Part shown: positions 1 through 5,066 of the stretch, piece after piece
Numbering within the stretch: the stretch's first letter is position 1
How the letters are laid out: every line of letters begins with the position of its first letter
Assembly (NCBI GenBank): GCA_041581935.1
Contig: JBFICP010000076.1
Coordinates: 1-13,076, forward strand
DNA length: 13,076 nt
Reading direction: 5' to 3'
Source of the DNA: JAABYT01 sp041581935
Lineage (GTDB): Bacteria; Pseudomonadota; Gammaproteobacteria; HK1
The notes under the pieces: model-generated
What the model was told of the DNA's origin: nothing
Database searches by the model: none
What the model saw: the letters and a program-made list of their open reading frames with translations, nothing else
Position numbers and translations under genes: made by a program

Positions 1-414
1 AGCGGCACGGTTTTCGCCATCGTGTTCGCCTATGTCGTGCGGTTTCTCACCATCGCGCTCGGCAGCGTCGATTCGAGCCTGTCGAAAGTGACGCCGGCCA
101 TGGACATGGCGGCACGAACCCTGGGCCACGGCCCCCTGGCCGCGTTTTTCAGGGTCCACCTCCCGCTGATCCGCGGCGGCGTGCTCATCGGTGTGCTGGT
201 CGTGTTCGTCGACTGCATGAAGGAGCTGCCCGCCACGTTGATCCTGAGGCCGTTCAACTTCGACACATTAGCAACGTATGTTTACCAGTTCGCATCCGAT
301 GAGCTCATCGAGCAGGCGAGTCTGGGCGCGTTGGGCATCGTGCTCGCGGGAATGATTCCCGTGGTGGTACTGAGCCGAATTATCACCGGCATGCGCGAAA
401 CGCGAATCGTGTAA
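1..414 (+). CDS. Iron(III)-type ABC transporter permease, C-terminal part (5' end outside window)
   Basis: The reading frame is open from the first base and ends at 412-414, so only the last 137 residues are present. They form the C-terminal half of an inner-membrane binding-protein-dependent permease. The conserved cytoplasmic EAA loop, which contacts the ATPase, is visible as AARTLGHGPLAAFFRVHLPL. It is followed by a segment with KELPATLILRPFNFDTLA, which is typical of the FbpB/SfuB/HitB iron(III) permeases that take ferric iron from a periplasmic binding protein. Hydrophobic helices lie on both sides of the EAA loop. The partner ATPase and binding-protein genes are not in the window and probably lie upstream. 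Family assignment is firm. The transported ion is inferred from family resemblance only, since related permeases carry thiamine, phosphonate or other substrates. Confidence 0.85.
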   Translation, partial: SGTVFAIVFAYVVRFLTIALGSVDSSLSKVTPAMDMAARTLGHGPLAAFFRVHLPLIRGGVLIGVLVVFVDCMKELPATLILRPFNFDTLATYVYQFASDELIEQASLGALGIVLAGMIPVVVLSRIITGMRETRIV

Positions 415-521
415 ACGACGGCTGGACGATGCTCCTGCAGGGACGCGCCTGTTCCCTCCTGCGCACGACTCCGGATGCCCCTTTGAAGTATGCTGCGGGA
501 ACAACCTCCCACGGATACACC

Positions 522-710
522 TTGCACTGGTTTTTTATCACTCTGGCCGGCGTTATCGAAATCGGCTTCATGATCTGCGTGAAGCCGAACGGATCGTGGC
601 CGACGATTGTGATCTCCATTTTCACGGCGCTCAGTTTATGGCTGCTGACCCTGGCGATGCGATCCGATCCGATCCAATCGGCTATGCAGCGTAACTCGAG
701 TAACCGGTAA
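522..710 (+). pseudogene. Relic of an SMR-family (SugE/EmrE-like) transporter gene, two helices only
   Basis: From a possible TTG start at 522 the frame encodes HWFFITLAGVIEIGFMICVK, which matches the first helix of small multidrug resistance proteins, including the membrane-embedded Glu of the G(L/V)xE motif. A second helix follows (IVISIFTALSLWLLTLAM). SMR proteins have about 105 residues and four helices. This frame leaves the family pattern right after helix 2 and stops at 708-710, so helices 3 and 4 are missing. The break coincides with a tandem GATCC repeat (661-675). In a shifted frame the next codons (674-691) read PIGYAA, resembling the P(V/I)G..YA start of helix 3, before hitting a stop. 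A longer in-frame start exists at ATG 429, but its N-terminus does not resemble SMR proteins. No good ribosome site was seen for either start. A degraded gene is the best explanation. Confidence 0.6.
661..675. repeat. Three tandem GATCC units at the break of the SMR relic
   Basis: GATCC occurs three times head to tail. A five-base unit changes the reading frame whenever a copy is gained or lost. The position is exactly where the SMR-like protein loses its family pattern, so slippage here is a plausible cause of the frameshift. That cause is inferred. Confidence 0.55.
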
Positions 711-716
711 ACATTC

Positions 717-1607
717 ATGCGTGCAAGTCCATACACGCTGCTCACGCTGACGGCGCTTTTCTGGGCGGGTAACGCCATCGCCGGAAAGCTGGCGGCGGGG
801 ACCATCTCGCCGGTGGCTCTGACCTTCTCGCGCTGGCTGATCGCCTGCGCCGCCTTCTATCTGCTGGCGCGACCCCATTTGCGCGGTGACTGGCCCATGG
901 TTCGCCGGCACCTCGGCTTGCTTTTCGGCCTCGGCGCGCTCGGATTTTCGGCCTTCAACATCGGACTGTACTGGGCGCTCAACTACACCACCGCAATTAA
1001 CGTGACCATCGAGCAGTCCGCCATGCCGGTGCTCATCATCGTTGCGAACTATTTGTTCTTCAGTCAGCGGATTACCGCACTGCAAGGCCTAGGTGTTCTG
1101 CTCACCGTGAGCGGCGTGCTCGTCACCGCGACGCGTGGCGCGCCGCTCGCGATTTTCGATACCGGCGTCAATCGTGGCGACGCCATCATGATCCTGTGTG
1201 TCATTCTCTACGGCAGCTACACTGTGGCCTTGCGGTATCGCCCGAATATTCACTGGACGACACTCATGTTCGCACTGTCGTTTTCTGCGATGCTCTTCGC
1301 AGTACCGTTCTATGCGCTCGAGATTGCGCAAGGTGGTTTCCAAATGCCGGGACCCGAAGCGTGGGCAATCATCGCCTACACGGCGATATTCCCTTCCATG
1401 GTGTCGCAGCTGTTCTTTATTCGGGGGGTCGCGATGCTGGGAGCGAACCGCGCGGGGCTGTTCATCAATCTCGTGCCCATATTTGGCGCGCTTTTGGCAG
1501 TGATCATCCTCGCGGAATCATTCAAGGCCTACCATCTCGCAGGCCTGGTGCTGGTGCTCGGCGGCATCGCCATGGCCGAGCGATTCGGGGAACACCGCAA
1601 GGCTTAG
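717..1607 (+). CDS. EamA-family (DMT superfamily) inner-membrane transporter
   Basis: The 296-residue protein has ten hydrophobic segments arranged as two EamA repeats, roughly residues 8-136 and 152-288. The opening TLTALFWAGNAIAGKLAAG matches the W.xN...K start of the first EamA repeat. Both repeats end in the usual long Gly/Val/Leu-rich helix preceded by a charged turn (FSQRITALQGLGVLL and LAESFKAYHLAGLVLVLGG). Length and topology fit typical drug/metabolite exporters (RhaT/YdcZ/PecM-like), which move amino acids, metabolites or drugs across the inner membrane by proton or antiport coupling. The substrate cannot be read from sequence. The ATG at 717 follows the stop of the SMR relic by six bases, so the two may once have been co-transcribed. 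No strong Shine-Dalgarno site was seen. The family is clear, the substrate unknown. Confidence 0.9.
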   Translation: MRASPYTLLTLTALFWAGNAIAGKLAAGTISPVALTFSRWLIACAAFYLLARPHLRGDWPMVRRHLGLLFGLGALGFSAFNIGLYWALNYTTAINVTIEQSAMPVLIIVANYLFFSQRITALQGLGVLLTVSGVLVTATRGAPLAIFDTGVNRGDAIMILCVILYGSYTVALRYRPNIHWTTLMFALSFSAMLFAVPFYALEIAQGGFQMPGPEAWAIIAYTAIFPSMVSQLFFIRGVAMLGANRAGLFINLVPIFGALLAVIILAESFKAYHLAGLVLVLGGIAMAERFGEHRKA

Positions 1608-1616
1608 TCGGGGGGT

Positions 1617-1631
1617 GCCGGCGCGGCCGGC
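1617..1631. terminator. Short GC-rich hairpin after the EamA transporter gene
   Basis: Two GCCGGC arms (1617-1622 and 1626-1631) flank a GCG loop ten bases after the stop codon. There is no T-run, so intrinsic termination is uncertain. The position between convergent genes supports a 3'-end role. Confidence 0.3.
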
Positions 1632-1645
1632 GATCTGGACAGAAC

Positions 1646-1683
1646 CACCGCCCGTCGAATGATGCGACATCCGGCGGGCGGTG
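1646..1683. terminator. 9-bp inverted repeat between convergent genes
   Basis: CACCGCCCG (1646-1654) is perfectly complementary to CGGGCGGTG (1675-1683), with a 20-base loop. It lies between the ends of the EamA gene and the small exported protein gene on the opposite strand. It may act as a transcript end or RNA-stabilising hairpin in either direction, but no poly-T follows on either side. Confidence 0.3.
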
Positions 1684-1701
1684 CGTGAATGCGCGCAGAC
1701 G

Positions 1702-1971
1702 CTACTGTGCGGAAGTTGTTTCTGCGGTCTGGGAGGTGCTCGCCTGGTCCTTTTTCGACCCGCTTGCACTCGCCGGCGAAGTCGTCTCCTGCTCCGCGAT
1801 CGGCATGCTCAGGCTCGCAAGCTTCTTGGACGCTTCCGACTGCTCCTGCGGCTCGACCGACGTGGAACGCCACTTGCTGCCGTAGTTGCATCCGCCCGAA
1901 CCACCGGCGTAAACAGGACCGATGGCGAGTGCGGCGAGAGCCGCTGCAATGACCGTCAAACGGAATTTCAT
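1702..1971 (-). CDS. Small exported protein of unknown function
   Basis: The protein has 89 residues. MKFRLTVIAAALAALAIGPVYA is a textbook Sec signal peptide with a likely cut after AYA-type residues near position 22, giving a mature periplasmic or secreted protein of about 67 residues. The mature part starts GGSGGCNYGSKW, with one Cys near position 28. It continues as a low-complexity, polar tail rich in Ser, Thr, Gln, Glu and Ala, probably disordered. There is no lipobox directly at the cut, so a soluble protein is more likely than a lipoprotein. The start is well supported by an AAGGAGG ribosome site about nine bases upstream on the minus strand. It is transcribed divergently from the RuBisCO-like/cupin gene. 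No family was recognised with confidence and no function is proposed. Confidence 0.75.
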   Translation of the reverse strand: MKFRLTVIAAALAALAIGPVYAGGSGGCNYGSKWRSTSVEPQEQSEASKKLASLSMPIAEQETTSPASASGSKKDQASTSQTAETTSAQ

Positions 1972-1994
1972 GATGGAGCCTCCTTACTGCTCGA

Positions 1995-2009
1995 TGGCAC
2001 CCGGTGCCA
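1995..2009. promoter_or_regulatory. 15-bp perfect palindrome upstream of the exported-protein gene
   Basis: TGGCACC and GGTGCCA flank a single C. The element starts 24 bases upstream of the ATG of the small exported protein, in its probable leader. It could be a repressor site or a small RNA hairpin of six base pairs. Resemblance to a sigma-54 -24 box was considered, but no matching -12 element lies at the right distance. Confidence 0.4.
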
Positions 2010-2035
2010 AGGGATTCGCCGTGAACCAGGCGCTG

Positions 2036-2052
2036 CACAACGTGTAATTGTG
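2036..2052. promoter_or_regulatory. CACAA-N7-TTGTG dyad in the divergent intergenic region
   Basis: CACAA at 2036-2040 and TTGTG at 2048-2052 form a 17-bp dyad centred between the two divergent genes. The size suits a dimeric regulator. No specific regulator is identified. Confidence 0.3.
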
Positions 2053-2075
2053 TTGATAACCGATGCCCTCCCTGG

Positions 2076-2116
2076 TGTCAAATGAACATCTCTTGACAGA
2101 GCATCCGAGCCTGTCA
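2076..2116. promoter_or_regulatory. Three alternating TGTCA/TGACA half-sites at exact 18-bp spacing
   Basis: TGTCA (2076-2080), TGACA (2094-2098) and TGTCA (2112-2116) alternate in orientation with identical 13-base gaps. The first pair extends to the perfect dyad TGTCAA-N11-TTGACA and the second to TGACAG-N11-CTGTCA. The middle half-site is the -35 box of the predicted promoter, and the third touches its -10 box. This is the layout expected of an operator at which a dimeric regulator would block RNA polymerase. The regulator is unknown and none is encoded nearby. Confidence 0.5.
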
Positions 2117-2120
2117 TTCT
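2093..2120 (+). promoter_or_regulatory. Sigma-70-type promoter for the RuBisCO-like/cupin gene
   Basis: A perfect TTGACA -35 box (2093-2098) is followed after 16 bases by CATTCT (2115-2120), a partial match to TATAAT, with a TG at 2112-2113 that may help. The leader to the ATG at 2157 would be about 30 bases and carries the purine stretch GGGAGCGGGG (2137-2146). Confidence 0.45.
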
Positions 2121-2156
2121 GCCCGCGACCGGCACGGGAGCGGGGCCAATAGAGCC

Positions 2157-3725
2157 ATGTCCGAGGAGCAAATTCGGGCCATTTATCGCATCGCCGGCGA
2201 GCCGCGCGAAGCCGCTGCCATCGCCCGTGCCATCGCCTACGAGCAGACCGTCGAGCTTCCGCCGGACTTCATCGGCAATCCCGTCATCGACGAAGCAGTG
2301 GTTGGCACGGTCGAGGCCGTCGAACCGGACCCAGAGCTGGCCGGCGCATCCAGAGCCACCGTCGGTTATGCATCGATGCTCGCCAGTGGTCAGCTACCTC
2401 AGCTGTTGAATCTGCTTTACGGCAACGTGTCCATCTACTCCGGTGTTCGCCTGCTGGACGTGCAGCTCCCGGGGGCATTTCTGAATCGCTTCTCCGGACC
2501 CCGCTTCGGCGTCGACGGGCTGCGCAGAATGCTCGGCGTGCACGATCGCCCGCTTCTCGCGACTGCGCTGAAGCCCCGAGGCACTTCGGTCGACGACCTG
2601 GCGCGTATGGCCCGGGAATTCGCTTTCGGCGGCGGCGACATCGTCAAGGACGATCAGAATCTCGTCGATGGGGATTTCGAGGCGTTCAAACGACGAACCG
2701 AAGCCTGCCAGCGCGCCGTCACCGATGCCAATGCGAAAACGGGCCGGCGCTGCCTGTATCTGCCCCACGTCGCCGCACCGGCCGGAGAGCTCGAGCGCTA
2801 TTTCGAGTACGTGCACTGGCTGGGCGCGCGAGGCGTGCTCGCGTGCCCGATGATCATGGGCCTCGACACGGCGCGAACATTTGCCTGCGAGTATGGGCTG
2901 CTGCTGATGGCCCATCCGGCGCTCACCGGAAGCTACACCAACAGCGACTCGACCGGCATTGAGCACGGCGTGCTGCTCGGCACATTGTTTCGGCTCATCG
3001 GTGCGGACATCTCGGTGTTCCCCAATGTCGGCGGGCGTTTCGGCTACCGCGCCGGCGATTGCGCGAGCATTCGAGAGCGACTACGTGCACCGCTCGGCAA
3101 TCTTCGCGCGGCATGGCCCTGCCCCGCCGGCGGTATGCACCTGAAAAACCTCGATGCGATGGCCGCGGATTACGGCGCGGATGCGGTGTTTCTGATCGGT
3201 GGCGCGTTGCTGGGACACGGTGAATCACTTCGCGCGAGCACGTCGACGTTTCTCGACGCGATTCGCCACCATTTCGACGAGCGCCTCGAGCCACCACCGG
3301 CCGCTGAAAAACCCACCGAAGCGCTCGCCGCGGCCGTCATCCGGCATCTCAAATTCGAGCCGGACTTCGGATGGTCGGGCCGGGAAAGCACGCCTTACAA
3401 GGACGCCGAGGATCGGACCTTCAAGGGCGTTCGGCGTGTGGAGCTGGTCGGCAGGTTCGGCGAGCAGACGCGTTGCGATTTGCGCTACTTCGAAGTCGAG
3501 CCCGGCGGCTTCACCAGTCTCGAGAGGCATCTACATACGCACATCGTCATCGGCGCGCGCGGTACGGGCATGCTGACCATGGGCAATCAGCGCGTCGCGT
3601 TGCAACCGATGGACGTGGTCTATCTGCCGCCACTGGAAGTCCACCAGCTGCACAACGAGACCCTGGAGCCGTTCGGCTTCCTATGCATCGTCGATCACGA
3701 GCGCGACCGGCCTATGAAGCCTTGA
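2157..3725 (+). CDS. RuBisCO-like protein (form IV type) fused to a C-terminal cupin domain
   Basis: The protein has 522 residues in one uninterrupted frame. Residues 1-375 are a RuBisCO-like large chain: N-terminal ferredoxin-like domain, then an alpha/beta barrel. Visible barrel landmarks are LKPRG (K139, equivalent to spinach K175), GGGDIVKDDQN (K164 and D166, equivalent to K201 and D203), AHPALTGSY (H253, equivalent to H294), FPNVGGRFGY in the loop region, and the phosphate-binding CPAGGM (322-327) and LIGGALLGHG (346-355). The Mg-ligand Glu of KDDE is Gln167, so carboxylase activity is unlikely. Known RuBisCO-like proteins act as enolases, isomerases or decarboxylases on phosphorylated sugars, e.g. 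in methionine salvage or apiose breakdown. After a Pro/Ala linker (378-393), residues about 400-518 form a cupin with HLHTH (458-462) and PPLEVHQLHN (491-500) as its two metal-binding motifs. The substrate is unknown and no pathway genes adjoin. The 3' end overlaps the opposite-strand GDCCVxC gene by 31 bases. Confidence 0.88.
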   Translation: MSEEQIRAIYRIAGEPREAAAIARAIAYEQTVELPPDFIGNPVIDEAVVGTVEAVEPDPELAGASRATVGYASMLASGQLPQLLNLLYGNVSIYSGVRLLDVQLPGAFLNRFSGPRFGVDGLRRMLGVHDRPLLATALKPRGTSVDDLARMAREFAFGGGDIVKDDQNLVDGDFEAFKRRTEACQRAVTDANAKTGRRCLYLPHVAAPAGELERYFEYVHWLGARGVLACPMIMGLDTARTFACEYGLLLMAHPALTGSYTNSDSTGIEHGVLLGTLFRLIGADISVFPNVGGRFGYRAGDCASIRERLRAPLGNLRAAWPCPAGGMHLKNLDAMAADYGADAVFLIGGALLGHGESLRASTSTFLDAIRHHFDERLEPPPAAEKPTEALAAAVIRHLKFEPDFGWSGRESTPYKDAEDRTFKGVRRVELVGRFGEQTRCDLRYFEVEPGGFTSLERHLHTHIVIGARGTGMLTMGNQRVALQPMDVVYLPPLEVHQLHNETLEPFGFLCIVDHERDRPMKP

Positions 3726-3880
3726 TCGCGCGTGCGGGCTGCCTGCTGGATCGGTGGGCAGGGAACCGTGCCATTGGAGCAGAAGACGCAGCAGTTTCTC
3801 ACCAGGGGTTTCAAAATTGCACCGCAGCTCGGGCAGTCATAGCGAACGATGCAGGCATCCGAGGGCATGGTTTCGTCCAT
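3695..3880 (-). CDS. GDCCVxC-type Cys-rich small protein, 5' end apparently frameshifted
   Basis: From the ATG at 3880 the frame gives 61 residues with DCPSCG, NCCVFC and GTVPCPPIQ. These are the hallmarks of the small GDCCVxC-domain proteins found beside mercury transport genes; here the usual GD before CC is RN. Homology continues upstream in the same frame: codons just before the ATG read VELRSTLTCPTCGHE, supplying the first CxxC pair, but no ATG, GTG or TTG lies in that frame. The natural start, an ATG at 3930-3928 overlapping the merF stop as ATGA, is out of frame by one base. Either a base has been lost near 3925, or a rare CTG start is used, or a shorter protein starts at 3880 and lacks the first CxxC. 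Four or more Cys pairs suggest metal or Hg(II)/zinc binding in the cytoplasm. The biochemical role of the family is not settled. Its 3' end overlaps the end of the RuBisCO-like gene. Confidence 0.65.
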   Translation of the reverse strand: MDETMPSDACIVRYDCPSCGAILKPLVRNCCVFCSNGTVPCPPIQQAARTRDQGFIGRSRS

Positions 3881-3926
3881 CTCGTGACCGCAGGTCGGAC
3901 AGGTAAGCGTCGAGCGCAGCTCGACG

Positions 3927-4166
3927 TCATTTGGTTGAGCCGCCGTTGTCCTCAGTGTGACGCGCAGCGCCGATCGTGCCCATCAGTGCAAACGCGGTAA
4001 TCGCACTGAACACCACCAGCAGCGGAACCAGCAACGGGTCCGGCCAGGCCAGCCACGCGGACAACCCCACGGCTGACAGCAGCACGGCCAGGAGGGGTGT
4101 GAAGCAGCAGATCGCCGTGACAACGGTGCCAGTGATGCCGAATTTTAAGAGCTGCTTTCGATTCAT
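3927..4166 (-). CDS. merF: MerF-like mercuric ion uptake membrane protein
   Basis: This 79-residue protein matches MerF in length, in its N-terminal basic stretch (MNRKQLLKFG), in the first helix with the vicinal pair AICCFTPLLAVLL (Cys20-Cys21), and in a second helix (residues about 43-63), giving two transmembrane segments. MerF passes Hg(II) across the inner membrane to cytoplasmic mercuric reductase. Classical MerF has a second Cys pair near its C-terminus. Here the tail (ARHTEDNGGSTK) has none, so ion hand-off may depend on the next gene's Cys-rich product. The stop codon overlaps an ATG (ATGA, 3927-3930) of that gene, so the two are translationally coupled or once were. No merR, merP, merT or merA is in the window, so function in mercury resistance is inferred. 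A distinct ribosome site was not seen. Confidence 0.75.
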   Translation of the reverse strand: MNRKQLLKFGITGTVVTAICCFTPLLAVLLSAVGLSAWLAWPDPLLVPLLVVFSAITAFALMGTIGAARHTEDNGGSTK

Positions 4167-4353
4167 CAGTCGACGAGTCGTTCAAGCGACCCTGCCACGG
4201 GCAGCCATACTCGCCGGGTGCGACGCTGCACAGGGCGGTTATACGCCGGTCGGCGCCGGAGCCTTCACTCTGCTCGGTGATGCCGTGCTGACCCAGTGCA
4301 ATCCGTAACGTCCTCTGATAACTTCCACGAACATTTCGTACCGAGGATCGGGG

Positions 4354-4974
4354 ATGAAGATTCCACTGTTCTACGACTACACCTGCCCGTGGGCCTATAT
4401 CGGCAGCGCCCGGGCGGAGGCCTACTTCGCCGACCAGGGCGTGGAGATCGACTTCCGGCCCGTCTATCTCAAGCAGATGAAAGAGCCGATGGTGGGCCCG
4501 GAGCCGGAAGAAGAGCGGTCTTACGGCCCTCGCAAGGCGAGTTACTACGCCCAGCTTCGCAGTCATTGGGCGCAATGCTGCGGCGTCGAGTTCGGAGACC
4601 CCGACAAGCTCGTTCGCGCCGATACGGCACTCGTGCTCAAGGGTGCATTGGTCGCCCGGGAAGAGCAGCGCTTTCGTGAGTATCACTTCCCGGCCTACCG
4701 GGCCCGATGGGTCGATGGCTACGACGTCGCGGATCCATCGGTCGTGCACCGGTTGCTGGCCGAGGCAGGCCTCGATGCCGATGCATGCCTCGCGAGGGCC
4801 CAGAGCACGGATCTCGATCAGAGACTGAGCGCGGACACCGAGGCGGCGATGTCGCTGGGTGTGTTCGGCGTTCCCACGATCGTCGTTGGCGACCGGGTCA
4901 TCTGGGGAAACGACCAGTTCGAGATGGCGCGCTACTTCGTCGAGCAGGAGCTGCTGTCGGTGCCCGCCGCCTAG
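4354..4974 (+). CDS. DsbA-fold oxidoreductase/isomerase family protein (2-hydroxychromene-2-carboxylate isomerase-like)
   Basis: The 206-residue protein begins KIPLFYDYTCPWAYIGSARAE, the first strand and active-site helix of the DsbA/thioredoxin fold. It has the cis-proline loop FGVPTIVVGD (Pro174) followed by a final strand and helix (IWGNDQFEMARYF). The active site is CPWA (Cys11): the second Cys of CxxC is replaced by Ala, which argues against a dithiol oxidase. It points instead to the kappa-class GST/2-hydroxychromene-2-carboxylate isomerase branch or the FrnE-like branch, which act on aromatic or polyketide intermediates, often with glutathione. There is no signal peptide, so it is cytoplasmic. 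A GAGGA ribosome site lies about seven bases before the ATG. It is divergent from merF across 187 bases. No aromatic degradation genes adjoin, so the substrate is unknown. Confidence 0.75.
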   Translation: MKIPLFYDYTCPWAYIGSARAEAYFADQGVEIDFRPVYLKQMKEPMVGPEPEEERSYGPRKASYYAQLRSHWAQCCGVEFGDPDKLVRADTALVLKGALVAREEQRFREYHFPAYRARWVDGYDVADPSVVHRLLAEAGLDADACLARAQSTDLDQRLSADTEAAMSLGVFGVPTIVVGDRVIWGNDQFEMARYFVEQELLSVPAA

Positions 4975-5066
4975 ACGGTCGTTGCCGAGTCGGTCGACTG
5001 GATCCGATCCCGACGGCCGCCAGCTGGCTCGCTACCGGGTCATACGAACAAGTCCGCCCCCCGTGC

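Noticed and set aside
429..521. Coding use of the segment from ATG 429 to the SMR relic
   Set aside because: The 31 residues do not resemble an SMR N-terminus and there is no ribosome site. It is more likely intergenic.
1995..2009. Sigma-54 promoter suggested by TGGCAC
   Set aside because: No TTGC-type -12 element lies at the required distance on either strand. The sequence is better explained as a palindrome.
2157..3725. Bona fide CO2-fixing RuBisCO large subunit
   Set aside because: The Mg-ligand Glu of KDDE is Gln, the K177 and loop 6 residues are changed, and no phosphoribulokinase or small subunit gene is present.
3952..4749. Long minus-strand open frame of 265 codons across merF and the DsbA-like gene
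   Set aside because: It lies antisense to the well-supported DsbA-like gene and in another frame of merF. The composition is that of a shadow frame in GC-rich DNA, with no family pattern.
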